Positions 19,196 to 28,067 of a stretch of DNA of 64,000 bases are shown in pieces; the first letter of the stretch is position 1; every line of letters begins with the position of its first letter. Position numbers and translations under genes: made by a program. Under the pieces are notes generated by a model. That model ran no database searches. It had not been told where the DNA came from and saw nothing but the letters and a program-made list of their open reading frames with translations. The stretch spans positions 1,982,863 through 2,046,862 of the forward strand of contig NZ_JABEKU010000002.1 of assembly GCF_013283665.1 (NCBI RefSeq). Direction: 5' to 3'. The DNA is from Ensifer sesbaniae (GTDB taxonomy: Bacteria > Pseudomonadota > Alphaproteobacteria > Rhizobiales > Rhizobiaceae).

Positions 19196-20230
19196 ATGAC
19201 GAACATGATGAAGGCGCTGGTCAAGTCGAAGCCGGAAGAAGGTCTCTGGATGGAGCGCGTGCCGGTGCCGGAGATCGGCCCGAACGACGTGCTGATCAAG
19301 GTCAAGAAATCGGCGATCTGTGGCACCGACGTGCACATCTGGAACTGGGACCAGTGGGCGCAGAAGACGATACCGGTGCCGATGGTCGTCGGCCACGAGT
19401 TCATGGGCGAGATCGCCGAGGTCGGCTCGGCCGTCACCAAGTACCATGTCGGCGAACGGGTCTCGGGCGAGGGGCATATCGTCTGCGGCAAGTGCCGCAA
19501 CTGCCGCGCCGGCCGCGGGCATCTGTGCCGCAACACGCTCGGCGTCGGCGTCAACCGGCCGGGCTCCTTCGGCGAGTTCCTTTGCCTGCCGGAATACAAC
19601 GTCGTGCCGATCCCGGACGACGTGCCCGATGAGATCGCCGCGATCTTCGACCCGTTCGGCAATGCCGTGCACACGGCGCTTTCCTTCGACCTCGTCGGCG
19701 AGGACGTGCTCGTGACCGGCGCCGGGCCGATCGGCATCATGGGGGCGCTGGTCGCCAAGCGCTCGGGCGCCCGCAAGGTGGTGATCACCGACATCAACCC
19801 GACACGGCTGGCGCTCGCGAAAAGCGTCGGCATCGACTACGTCGTCGACGCGTCGAAGGAAAACCTTGCCGACGTGATGAAGGCGATCGGCATGACCGAG
19901 GGTTTCGACGTCGGGCTGGAAATGTCCGGCGCGGCACCGGCCTTCCGCGACATGATCGACAAGATGAACAATGGCGGCAAGATCGCCATCCTCGGCATCG
20001 CGCCGGCCGGCTTCGAGATCGACTGGAACAAGGTGATCTTCAAGATGCTGAACCTCAAGGGCATCTACGGCCGCGAGATGTTCGAGACCTGGTACAAGAT
20101 GATCGCCTTCGTCCAGGGCGGGCTCGACCTTTCCCCGGTCATCACCCACCGCATCAAGATCGACGAGTTCCGCGACGGTTTCGCGGCCATGCGCTCCGGC
20201 AATTCCGGCAAGGTCGTGATGGACTGGTAA
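19196..20230 (+). CDS. tdh: L-threonine 3-dehydrogenase
   Basis: This 344-aa zinc alcohol-dehydrogenase-type enzyme oxidises L-threonine to 2-amino-3-ketobutyrate with NAD. The catalytic zinc ligand is in [13 protein letters not shown], followed by [12 protein letters not shown]. The structural zinc cysteines are in [15 protein letters not shown] and the NAD fold is [19 protein letters not shown]. The length and motifs are those of Tdh rather than general sorbitol dehydrogenases. kbl is directly upstream, giving the two-step threonine-to-glycine route. Confidence 0.95.
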   Translation: MTNMMKALVKSKPEEGLWMERVPVPEIGPNDVLIKVKKSAICGTDVHIWNWDQWAQKTIPVPMVVGHEFMGEIAEVGSAVTKYHVGERVSGEGHIVCGKCRNCRAGRGHLCRNTLGVGVNRPGSFGEFLCLPEYNVVPIPDDVPDEIAAIFDPFGNAVHTALSFDLVGEDVLVTGAGPIGIMGALVAKRSGARKVVITDINPTRLALAKSVGIDYVVDASKENLADVMKAIGMTEGFDVGLEMSGAAPAFRDMIDKMNNGGKIAILGIAPAGFEIDWNKVIFKMLNLKGIYGREMFETWYKMIAFVQGGLDLSPVITHRIKIDEFRDGFAAMRSGNSGKVVMDW

Positions 20231-20352
20231 GGCTCACGGGGCCGGTCGATCTCAGATCGGGTCGTTGAGAAAAATTGTCTTTTGTCACTAGAACTAAGAA
20301 TGCGTTTTATGCACTATTGAATATCTACAATGCAAGGAGCGCATGATAGCTT

Positions 20353-21348
20353 ATGGAAGTTCGCGATCTCGAGGCCTTTCTCGCCGTTATGTCGACGGGC
20401 AGCATCACCGGTGCCGCACGGCTGCTCGACCGCTCGCAATCGCAGGTGACGCGCCTGATCCAGGACCTGGAGACGTCGCTCGGCTTTGCGCTGTTCGAGC
20501 GAAATGGCCCGAGGATCGCGCCGACCGACAAGGGCATTGCCTTTCACGAAGATGCGGAGCGTTTCGTCAGCGGCATCGGGCACCTGCGCAACCGCGCCAA
20601 GGCGATCGCCGGCAAGGAGCCCGAGCCGATCGAGATTGCCGCGACCCCGGCATTCGCGAGCGGCATCATCCCGATCGCGCTCGCAGAACTGCCGGAGCAT
20701 CTGCTGCCGCACACGATCAATCTCCGCAGCATGCCGGCAGAAGCTGCCGTTCAGTCGGTGTTCGCCCGCACGGCGGATTTCTGCGTGACCTCGCTGCCGG
20801 CAGACCAGCCCGGCCTGGAGGTACAAGGGTTCTTCGAAGGTCGTTGCGTGGCTGCAGTTGCGCTGCACGATCCGCTGGCTGCCAAGGACGTGATCTCGAT
20901 CGCCGATCTTGCCGGGCGCACGCTCGTCACGATGTCCAATCCGTTTCGGCTCCGCCATAGCGTCGATGAAGCGCTCGATGCAGCCGGGGTGCGGCCCAAT
21001 CGGATCATCGCGACGAACGCGGCCAACAACGCCGTGCAGATCGCATCACTCGGCCTTGGCGTGGCGATCATCGAGCCGGCGACGGCCTACGGCCTGCAAT
21101 CGGCGCCGATCGTCGTTCGGCCGCTCGATGTCGAGATCCCCTTCCTGTGGGCGATCCTGTCGGCCGGTTCGCGCCCGCTCGCTGCCGGCGTACGGGAACT
21201 CATTCAACTGATAGCGCGGATCGCCTCGGAGCGGATACCGGATCTTAGCGTCCACGATCCCAAGCAGATGGCGCGTATCGCCGAAAGGAGCTTTGCCGGC
21301 AGGAAGGCCGGCATCGGTGCGCTGCCGGACAACCCGGCAGCGGAATAA
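20353..21348 (+). CDS. LysR-family transcriptional regulator
   Basis: This 331-aa LysR protein has the N-terminal helix-turn-helix GSITGAARLLDRSQSQVTRL and a substrate-binding-like C-terminal domain. It points the same way as the ABC importer operon that starts 61 bp downstream, so control of that operon is likely. ATG 20353 was taken because it gives the normal LysR N-terminus (MEVRDLEAFLAVMSTG). The 122 bp upstream of it are AT-richer (a TTGTC...TATG region) and probably carry its promoter. The inducer is unknown. Confidence 0.87.
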   Translation: MEVRDLEAFLAVMSTGSITGAARLLDRSQSQVTRLIQDLETSLGFALFERNGPRIAPTDKGIAFHEDAERFVSGIGHLRNRAKAIAGKEPEPIEIAATPAFASGIIPIALAELPEHLLPHTINLRSMPAEAAVQSVFARTADFCVTSLPADQPGLEVQGFFEGRCVAAVALHDPLAAKDVISIADLAGRTLVTMSNPFRLRHSVDEALDAAGVRPNRIIATNAANNAVQIASLGLGVAIIEPATAYGLQSAPIVVRPLDVEIPFLWAILSAGSRPLAAGVRELIQLIARIASERIPDLSVHDPKQMARIAERSFAGRKAGIGALPDNPAAE

Positions 21349-21409
21349 AGGGGAGCAAAAGCTCTAAACGCTCACACGGAAATTGAGCCTGCTAAATGAG
21401 GAGAACGAG

Positions 21410-22510
21410 ATGAACAATTTTGACGCAACCCGCCGATCGGCAATGAAGCTGCTGGCGGCTGGGGCTGGCGTGCTTGCTGCGCCTTCGATCCTTCGCCCGG
21501 CTTTCGCACAGAGCAAGGTCGTCAACATCACGACCTATGACAAGTTCGTACCGCAGTCCTTCATCGATCAGTTCCAGAAGGATACCGGTATCGAGGTGCG
21601 CATTCGGCTGACCGACGACCAGGGAAAGCAGTACAACCTCCTGACCGCTGAGGGGGCCGCACCCTCCACCGACATCGTGACCGTGACCGGACATCGCCTC
21701 TCACAGTTCATGAAGTCGAACCTCTTGGCGACGCTCGACACCGGGCGACTGAAGAACTGGGACAAGCTCGCCGCCGCCTACAAGGGCGCGCCGCAGTTGA
21801 CCGTCGGCGGTAAGACCTTCGGCGTGCCGCTGCTTGCGGGCTTCGAGGGCCTCGTGCGCAACACCGAATACGCCAAGGCCTCCGACAGCTGGAGCATCAT
21901 GTTCGATGACGAGAACAAGAACCTGACGTCCTATATCGTCAGCGACTTCCTCTCGATCGTCATGCGCTACCAGGGCAACGACGGCGACTACGTGACCTAT
22001 GGCGACAAGCCGGATGTCGCGCAGGCGGCGACGAACCAGGCCCGCGATTTCCTCATCCAGCACAAGGACAAGGTTCGCAAGTATTACGATGCCGGCTCCG
22101 AGCTGCAGCAGATGTTCGTCAACGAGGACATCTACCTGGCGCAGGCCTGGTCCGGGCCGGCCGCCAAGCTCGTCATGGACGGACATCCGATCGAGATCTC
22201 GGTGCCGAAGGAAGGCACTTTCGGCTTCCTCTATTCGTTCAACATCGTCAACAACGCACCGAACGCGGACGCGGCCTACACCTTCCTCGACGCCATCCTG
22301 TCTTCGCCGGAGATCGGCGCTGCGATGACTCGCCAGTCCGGCTTCTCGTCGGCCTTCGAAGGCGTCGACAAGGTGCTGGACGACAAGGAGCGCGCCGCGC
22401 TGTCGCTGCCGCCCGAGCAGGTCGAACGCATCCAGTTCTTCAGTTCGGTCAACCGCGACATGAAGAACGAGATGATCGACAAGGCCGCCGCCGAGATCAA
22501 GGCAGCCTGA
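21410..22510 (+). CDS. ABC transporter substrate-binding protein (PotD-like, Tat-exported)
   Basis: This 366-aa binding protein is of the spermidine/putrescine (PotD/PotF-like) class. The N-terminus has a twin-arginine signal (TRRSAMKLLAAGAGVLAAPS, cleavage near AFAQ), so it is probably exported folded. The mature part begins KVVNITTYDKFVPQSFIDQF. GAGGAGAACG directly precedes the ATG at 21410. It starts the importer operon 21410-25445. The truncated copy at 16257 is its paralogue. The ligand is not certain: the class binds polyamines, but also opines and modified amino acids in rhizobia. Confidence 0.88.
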   Translation: MNNFDATRRSAMKLLAAGAGVLAAPSILRPAFAQSKVVNITTYDKFVPQSFIDQFQKDTGIEVRIRLTDDQGKQYNLLTAEGAAPSTDIVTVTGHRLSQFMKSNLLATLDTGRLKNWDKLAAAYKGAPQLTVGGKTFGVPLLAGFEGLVRNTEYAKASDSWSIMFDDENKNLTSYIVSDFLSIVMRYQGNDGDYVTYGDKPDVAQAATNQARDFLIQHKDKVRKYYDAGSELQQMFVNEDIYLAQAWSGPAAKLVMDGHPIEISVPKEGTFGFLYSFNIVNNAPNADAAYTFLDAILSSPEIGAAMTRQSGFSSAFEGVDKVLDDKERAALSLPPEQVERIQFFSSVNRDMKNEMIDKAAAEIKAA

Positions 22511-22523
22511 CGTCTGAAATCCG

Positions 22524-22547
22524 GGCGATCGGCTGCGGCCGGTCGCC
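22524..22547 (+). terminator. Stem-loop between binding-protein and permease genes
   Basis: A 9-bp stem GGCGATCGG (22524-22532) / CCGGTCGCC (22539-22547) with one G-T pair and a 6-base loop is followed by TTTAAAAAA. It may partly terminate transcription or protect the binding-protein mRNA, giving more binding protein than permease. Confidence 0.5.
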
Positions 22548-22586
22548 TTTAAAAAATGGACTCTTCCAGAGCCGGGAACAAAGAGA

Positions 22587-23567
22587 ATGCTGGATACGAC
22601 AACACAACCGCCATCCGTCGGTTTGTCGATGGTGCCGCACTATGCCGGTTGGATCGGCAGGACGGCGCGTTCGGGGCTTTATCGCCATACAATCGGACTT
22701 CTCGTCGAAAGCCGGCGCGTGCGTCTCGCCGTGCTCGCCGGCGTGCCACTTGTCTGGATCGCCATGCTGCATATCGGCCCGATCCTGCAGATGGCCAATA
22801 TCAGCCTTCTTGCCAACTACCCACCTCAGCCGGACAAAAGCAGCGAATATACGCTTGCGAACTATGCGCTGTTCTTTTCTGACCGGCTCTATTTCCTGCC
22901 CTTCGTCCGCAGCCTGATCTTTGCCGCTGTGGTGACGATCTCGACGTTGGTGATCGTCTACCCCGTTGCCTACTACGTGGCGAAGGTGGTGCAGCCGAAG
23001 AACCGGATGCGGGCCCTGTTGTTGCTGCTCATACCCTTCTGGGCCGGTGAACTGATCCGCACCTTCTCCGTCATCATGCTGCTTGCCAACCGCGGGGCGC
23101 TGAACGTGCTCCTGCGCGAGTTCGGCTTCATCGACCGGCCGATCCCGATGCTCTACACCTTCTTCTCGCTGAGCTTCGGCGTCATCTATCTGCTCGCGCT
23201 CTACATGCTCCTGCCGCTCTATTCGGCGATCGAGAAGATCCCGACGCCGCTGATCCATGCAGCCGCCGACCTCGGTGCCGGACCCCTCCAGCGGTTCCGC
23301 CGGGTCATCCTGCCGCTTTCCAAGGACGGCATCGTCTCCGGCTGCAGCCTCGTCTACCTGACGGCCGTCGGCGTCTTCGCAGCACCGCTGCTGCTCGGTG
23401 GCCCCAATGCGGTGATCTTTCCCGAGGTCATCGCGACCCTCTTCCACGGGTCGAACGACAAATGGCCGGAAGGTGCCGCCTTCTCGATGATCATGCTGGT
23501 GGTGTCGCTGACGACCGTCGGGCTGTTCATGCGGGTCGTCGGCGGTCGCTCCGTCCGGCTGATGTGA
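22587..23567 (+). CDS. ABC transporter permease (PotB-like)
   Basis: This 326-aa inner-membrane permease has about six hydrophobic segments and the EAA loop IHAAADLGAGPLQRFRRVIL near residue 225. It has a longer N-terminal cytoplasmic extension than typical PotB. It is expected to pair with the following permease. It lies 76 bp after the binding-protein gene, beyond a stem-loop, and 10 bp before the second permease. Confidence 0.9.
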   Translation: MLDTTTQPPSVGLSMVPHYAGWIGRTARSGLYRHTIGLLVESRRVRLAVLAGVPLVWIAMLHIGPILQMANISLLANYPPQPDKSSEYTLANYALFFSDRLYFLPFVRSLIFAAVVTISTLVIVYPVAYYVAKVVQPKNRMRALLLLLIPFWAGELIRTFSVIMLLANRGALNVLLREFGFIDRPIPMLYTFFSLSFGVIYLLALYMLLPLYSAIEKIPTPLIHAAADLGAGPLQRFRRVILPLSKDGIVSGCSLVYLTAVGVFAAPLLLGGPNAVIFPEVIATLFHGSNDKWPEGAAFSMIMLVVSLTTVGLFMRVVGGRSVRLM

Positions 23568-23577
23568 GGGCGGACCG

Positions 23578-24369
23578 ATGCGGAATTATTTCAATGACCT
23601 TCCGAAATCCGCGCTCGGCGCCTCCTACTGGATCTTCGCCGTCTATCTGGTCTTGCCGCTGGCGCTGATGACGGCGATGAGTTTCAAGGACGCGAACTTC
23701 ATCGCCTTCCCGATCGGCAACTGGACGCTTTCCTGGTATAGCAAGGTGGTCCAGGACAAGCAGTTCCTCGAAGCCTCGCTCTATTCGATCGGCATCGCGC
23801 TCGCCACCACGGTCTCGGCGACGATCATCGGCGTCTGGATCGCGCTTCTCGTGTCGGCGGAAAACATCTGGGGCAAGGCGGTGATCTTCGCGCTTGCCTG
23901 TCTGCCCGCCGTCGTGCCGGGGCTGATCAACGCGATCTCGATGCGCATCTTCATCCGTGCCGTTGACATTCCGACCGGAACCTTCGCAATCATCCTCGCG
24001 CATACGGTTCATGCCGTCCCCTTTGTCGTCATCATGGTTCTGACGCGGCTGCGTTCGATGCCTGCCAATTTGGTGGACGCGGCGCGCGATCTCGGGGCCG
24101 ACCCCTTCATCGCCTTCCTGCGCGTCACCATCCCCTATCTGATGCCGGCGCTCTTCGGCGGCATGATCTTCTGCGTGCTGACCAGCATCGACGACTTCGT
24201 CCGCACTTTCTTCCTCGGCGGCTACCAGCCGACGCTGCCCATGCTGATCTTCGCCAAGGTGCAAGGTGGCATGTCGCCGGAAATCAACGCCATGGCGACC
24301 ATCGTGCTCGTCGTTACCACCGCCATCGGCCTTTACGCCGAGCATTTCACCCGCCGTTCCAGGAGCTGA
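23578..24369 (+). CDS. ABC transporter permease (PotC-like)
   Basis: This 263-aa inner-membrane permease has the EAA loop VDAARDLGADPFIAFLRVTI and about six membrane spans. Its sequence and size fit PotC-type permeases. It is the second half of the translocation pore and is 5 bp from the ATPase gene. Confidence 0.9.
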   Translation: MRNYFNDLPKSALGASYWIFAVYLVLPLALMTAMSFKDANFIAFPIGNWTLSWYSKVVQDKQFLEASLYSIGIALATTVSATIIGVWIALLVSAENIWGKAVIFALACLPAVVPGLINAISMRIFIRAVDIPTGTFAIILAHTVHAVPFVVIMVLTRLRSMPANLVDAARDLGADPFIAFLRVTIPYLMPALFGGMIFCVLTSIDDFVRTFFLGGYQPTLPMLIFAKVQGGMSPEINAMATIVLVVTTAIGLYAEHFTRRSRS

Positions 24370-24374
24370 CGCGA

Positions 24375-25445
24375 ATGCAACCTGTCGTCCATTTCAAGAA
24401 CGTCAACAAGTCCTATGGAGCGCTTACCGCTGTCGATGATCTCGATCTTTCGATCGCGCCGGGCCAGTTCGTCACGCTGCTCGGCCCTTCAGGCTGCGGC
24501 AAGTCGACGACGCTGCGCATGCTCGGCGGTTTCGACAGCCCGACGTCGGGGGAAATCTACCTTGAAGGCAAGCCGATTTCGCACCTGCCGCCGAACAAGC
24601 GCAACGTCAACATCGTCTTCCAGGATTATGCGCTCTTCCCGCACCTGACGGTCGGCCGCAACATCGCCTTCGGTCTGGAGCTGAAGGGCATGGAAAGTGC
24701 CGCGATCCACAGGCGGGTCACCGAGCTTCTCTCTCTTGTCTCGCTTGAGGACCATGCCGAGCGCATGCCGGCGCAGCTCTCCGGCGGACAGCGCCAGCGC
24801 GTAGCGTTGATGCGGGCGTTGGCGCCCGATCCGAACGTGCTGCTCCTCGACGAGCCGCTTTCGGCGCTCGACGCCAAGCTGCGCCAGCAGATGCAGATCG
24901 AGCTCAAATCGATCCAAAAGAAGACCGGCAAGACCTTCATCTTCGTCACCCATGACCAGGAAGAGGCGCTCACCATGTCCGATGTCATCGTTGTGATGAA
25001 CAAGGGCAGGATCGAGCAGATGGGCGGACCGGACGAGCTTTATGCCCGGCCACGCAGCCGCTTCGTCGCGAACTTCATTGGCCAGAGCAATTTTCTCGAG
25101 AGCACGGTCGTATCGGTGTCGGGCGGGATCGCCGCGGTCCAGTGGCGCGGCAACGTCGTGAACGCGGACGTGAACGGCACGGCGCCGATCCCGGGACACC
25201 ATGTCACCCTGGCGCTGCGTCCGGAGGCGGTTTTCTGCCTGTCGCGCAAGCCCGAAGATCGCCCGTCGCTGAAGGCGCGTATCAACCAGCGCGTCTTCAA
25301 GGGCGCCCACACGTCGCTGACCGTCACGCTCGACAACGGGAGCACGCTCTTGGCGCAGATCGACCCGGTGGCACTTTCACATGTCGAAGGAGACGACGTC
25401 TGGGTGGGTTGGCGCGACAGCGACGCCGTCCTGCTGGCGCAATGA
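24375..25445 (+). CDS. ABC transporter ATP-binding protein (PotA-like)
   Basis: This 356-aa ATPase has Walker A LLGPSGCGKSTTLRML, signature LSGGQRQRVALMRAL, Walker B VLLLDEPLSALDAKLR and the H-loop FVTHDQEEAL. A C-terminal TOBE domain (about residues 275-350; VTLALRPEAVFCL; INQRVFKGAHTSL) is the part that also survives in the pseudogene at 16515-16895. It energises import of the ligand bound by the Tat-exported binding protein. The next gene overlaps or follows by a few bases. Confidence 0.92.
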   Translation: MQPVVHFKNVNKSYGALTAVDDLDLSIAPGQFVTLLGPSGCGKSTTLRMLGGFDSPTSGEIYLEGKPISHLPPNKRNVNIVFQDYALFPHLTVGRNIAFGLELKGMESAAIHRRVTELLSLVSLEDHAERMPAQLSGGQRQRVALMRALAPDPNVLLLDEPLSALDAKLRQQMQIELKSIQKKTGKTFIFVTHDQEEALTMSDVIVVMNKGRIEQMGGPDELYARPRSRFVANFIGQSNFLESTVVSVSGGIAAVQWRGNVVNADVNGTAPIPGHHVTLALRPEAVFCLSRKPEDRPSLKARINQRVFKGAHTSLTVTLDNGSTLLAQIDPVALSHVEGDDVWVGWRDSDAVLLAQ

Positions 25446-25459
25446 ATGGGAGACCGGGG

Positions 25460-26929
25460 ATGACCGACAGTCAACACAAGCAGCGGCTTGCCGAGCTCAA
25501 TGCGCGGGTAAGGCAGGATCTGAGCTATCTCAACTATCCGCCGGCCAACTGGTCGAAGCCTGTGACGACGGCGGCGGGCGATGCCGTGAGCGACGTGGTG
25601 GTGATCGGCGGCGGTATGTGCGGGCTCGTTGCCTGGCATGCGCTTACGCGCGCCGGCATTGCCAATCTGCGCATCGTCGATCGTGCGCCGAAGGGTTTCG
25701 AGGGGCCCTGGGTTACCTATGCGCGCATGGAGACGCTGCGCTCGCCGAAGATCCTTCTCGGCCCGGCGCTGGGCATTGCCTCGCTCAGCTTTCGCGCCTG
25801 GTTCACAGCACTTAATGGCGAAGCGGAATGGGACGAACTGTTCCGTATCCCGCGGCCGATGTGGATGGATTACCTGCGCTGGTATCGCGAGGTCATGGAT
25901 GTTCCGGTCGAAAACGATACCCATGTCACCCGCATCGTGCCGCGCACCGACGGTCTGCTGGAGCTTGAAATCGCCGGCGGCGCGAAGCCTGCGATCATCA
26001 CCCGCAAGCTGGTGATGGCGACCGGCCGCGACGGGCTCGGCGAGCCGACCATTCCCGACTTCGTCAAGGGAATGGAGCGGCACAGGTCCTGGGCGCATTC
26101 GGCCGACGACATCGACTTCATTCGTCTGAAGGGCAAGCGTGTCGTCGTCATCGGCGTCGGCGCTTCGGCGGTGGATAATGCGGCCGAGGCCCTGGAGCAG
26201 GGGGCAGGAGAGGTGCGGCTTCTCGCCCGCCGCAAGGAAATGCCGACCGTCAACAAGCTGATGGGCATCGGCTCCTATGGCGTCACCGCAGGCTTTGCCG
26301 AGATTTCTCCGGAATGGCGCTGGCGGCTGATGGACTATGCGGCCAAGCAGCAGACGCCGGCGCCGCACAATTCGACGCTGCGTGTCAGCCGGCATCCGAA
26401 CGCCTACTTCCATTTCGGCTGTGGCATCCGCTCGATGAAGGAGGAGAGCGGCGAGGTCGTGATCACCACCACCAACGGTCGCATCTTCCGCACTGATTTC
26501 GTCATCCTCGGCACCGGTTTCTCGATCGATCCGCTGAGCCGTAGCGAGCTTGCCCCCTATCAGGACCGGATCGCCTGCTGGGAGGATCGCTATGCGCCGC
26601 CGCCGGGCGAAGAAAACCCTGGACTCGGGCGCTTCCCCTGGCTGAACGCGGATTTCTCCTTCACCGAGAAGGAGCCCGGAACGGCACCCTGGCTGAAGGA
26701 CATCCATTGCTTCAACTACGGTGCCTCCGTCAGCGTCGGCAAGGTCAGCGGCGACATCCCCGCCATCAGCGAAGGCGCTCTCTGGCTGGCGCGCGGGGTT
26801 GCCGCCTCGCTCTTCATTCGCGACGTCGACTACCATTGGGAAGCGCTGATCGCCTACGAAAAGCCGGAGCTCGACGGGACCGAATGGGTGGATGCGGATG
26901 CGCCGAGGCCGGCACAGAAGACGGCATGA
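25460..26929 (+). CDS. Flavin-containing monooxygenase-like NAD(P)-binding protein
   Basis: This 489-aa protein has two dinucleotide-binding folds: an FAD type (VVVIGGGMCGLVAWHALTRA) near residue 45 and an NADPH type (VVVIGVGASAVDNAAEAL) near residue 230, with an ATGRDG motif between them. This is the layout of flavin monooxygenases that oxidise N, S or carbonyl carbon. ATG 25460 follows GGGAG with good spacing; ATG 25442 overlaps the ATPase stop and is the alternative. Its position after an importer suggests it attacks the imported compound. The substrate is unknown. Confidence 0.82.
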   Translation: MTDSQHKQRLAELNARVRQDLSYLNYPPANWSKPVTTAAGDAVSDVVVIGGGMCGLVAWHALTRAGIANLRIVDRAPKGFEGPWVTYARMETLRSPKILLGPALGIASLSFRAWFTALNGEAEWDELFRIPRPMWMDYLRWYREVMDVPVENDTHVTRIVPRTDGLLELEIAGGAKPAIITRKLVMATGRDGLGEPTIPDFVKGMERHRSWAHSADDIDFIRLKGKRVVVIGVGASAVDNAAEALEQGAGEVRLLARRKEMPTVNKLMGIGSYGVTAGFAEISPEWRWRLMDYAAKQQTPAPHNSTLRVSRHPNAYFHFGCGIRSMKEESGEVVITTTNGRIFRTDFVILGTGFSIDPLSRSELAPYQDRIACWEDRYAPPPGEENPGLGRFPWLNADFSFTEKEPGTAPWLKDIHCFNYGASVSVGKVSGDIPAISEGALWLARGVAASLFIRDVDYHWEALIAYEKPELDGTEWVDADAPRPAQKTA

Positions 26930-26956
26930 ACCTCATTTCAGAGGACTGGAAAAACA

Positions 26957-27457
26957 ATGACCTCACCATCGACAAATGACGTGATCGACACCGTGCTCGG
27001 GCTCGATCGCTTTCCCGATCTGCAGGCGCTGCGCGAGCAACGGGCGAAACTGAAACACTTGAGCCAGACGAGCTATCAGGCAGCCCTTCGCCCCGCCGAG
27101 CCGCGCAACTTCTCCTATGCGCTGAGGGCGGCACTTGCCGCGCGTATGGCGGCACTCTGGAAGTCGCAGGAACTTGCCGCGCATTTCCGGGCGCTGCTCG
27201 AACGCGAGGAGGAGGGCTCGGGGTTGGCGTCGATTGCCGATCCTGGCAACGGCACCGAAGATCCCCGCCTTCAGGCGATTCTCGCCCATGTCGACCTGGT
27301 CACGCTTTCACCAAAGGAGGCGACGCGCGCCCATATCGAAAAGCTTCTTGCAGCCGGCCTCGACGACCGGGACATCGTCACACTCGCCGGGCTTATCGCC
27401 TTCGTGAACTATCAGGTGCTGGTGGTGGCTGGCCTCAAGATGCTGAGGGATAACTGA
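26957..27457 (+). CDS. CMD-domain protein (Avi_7170-like family)
   Basis: This 166-aa protein resembles a small family of carboxymuconolactone-decarboxylase-fold proteins found paired with the AhpD-like protein encoded next (I recall the family as CMD domain protein, Avi_7170 type). The N-terminal half (DVIDTVLGLDRFPDLQALRE) is family specific. The C-terminal helices (IEKLLAAGLDDRDIVTLAGL) are the CMD-like part. No CxxC is present, so by itself it is probably not a peroxidase. It overlaps nothing and ends one base before the next start. Confidence 0.75.
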   Translation: MTSPSTNDVIDTVLGLDRFPDLQALREQRAKLKHLSQTSYQAALRPAEPRNFSYALRAALAARMAALWKSQELAAHFRALLEREEEGSGLASIADPGNGTEDPRLQAILAHVDLVTLSPKEATRAHIEKLLAAGLDDRDIVTLAGLIAFVNYQVLVVAGLKMLRDN

Positions 27458-27458
27458 C

Positions 27459-28037
27459 ATGTCTCAAGCCGTGCACGAATTCACCGTCGAAGCGCTCGAC
27501 TGGAAGCCCTATGTCAAGCCGGTCGATGTCGATACGGCGACCGCCGAACAGCTCGACGCGCTGAAGATTACGCCTTCCAACAAGAAAATCTCGGACTATG
27601 TGCTGGTTCTTGCCAACGAGCCGGAAACCTTGAAGGAGCGCACGCCGCTCTTCAACGACATCATGTATAGCGAGGGCGGTCTCTCCCGCGGCGGTCGCGA
27701 GATTGGTGCGCTTGCCGCGTCCTTCGTCAACCGCTGTATCTACTGCGCTTCGGTCCATGCCGCGCGCTACATCCAGCTCGAAAAGCGGCCGGAGGTGGTG
27801 GACGAGATCTATGGCAGCGGCCTCGACGCGAACCTGCCGGAGTTCGAGCAGGCGCTGTTCAATTTCGGCGTCGACCTGACGGCTCACCCGGACAATGTCG
27901 GCGCCTACCAGTTCTACCATCTGCGCGAGATAGGCCTCGACGACCTCCAGATCCTCGATCTCATCCATGCGGTTGCGATCTTCGGCTGGGCCAACCGCCT
28001 AATGCATACGCTCGGCGAACCACACCGGCTGGATTGA
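27459..28037 (+). CDS. AhpD-like alkylhydroperoxidase domain protein (Avi_7169-like family)
   Basis: This 192-aa AhpD-fold protein has the redox motif CIYCASVHAARY (about residues 89-100), the CxxC plus His arrangement of alkylhydroperoxidase/CMD proteins. It starts one base after the preceding CMD protein and the two are probably a functional pair. Likely roles are peroxide removal linked to the flavin monooxygenase, or a decarboxylase-like step on its product. The family is known only from gene neighbourhoods as far as I am aware. Confidence 0.8.
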   Translation: MSQAVHEFTVEALDWKPYVKPVDVDTATAEQLDALKITPSNKKISDYVLVLANEPETLKERTPLFNDIMYSEGGLSRGGREIGALAASFVNRCIYCASVHAARYIQLEKRPEVVDEIYGSGLDANLPEFEQALFNFGVDLTAHPDNVGAYQFYHLREIGLDDLQILDLIHAVAIFGWANRLMHTLGEPHRLD

Positions 28038-28067
28038 GTGAAACACGCGCCCTGCCACCATACTGCG

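Noticed and set aside
20250-20275. CGATCT-C-AGATCG odd palindrome after tdh
   Set aside because: The arms meet with a single central base, so it cannot form a hairpin loop, and it is too close to the tdh stop to be a clear operator.
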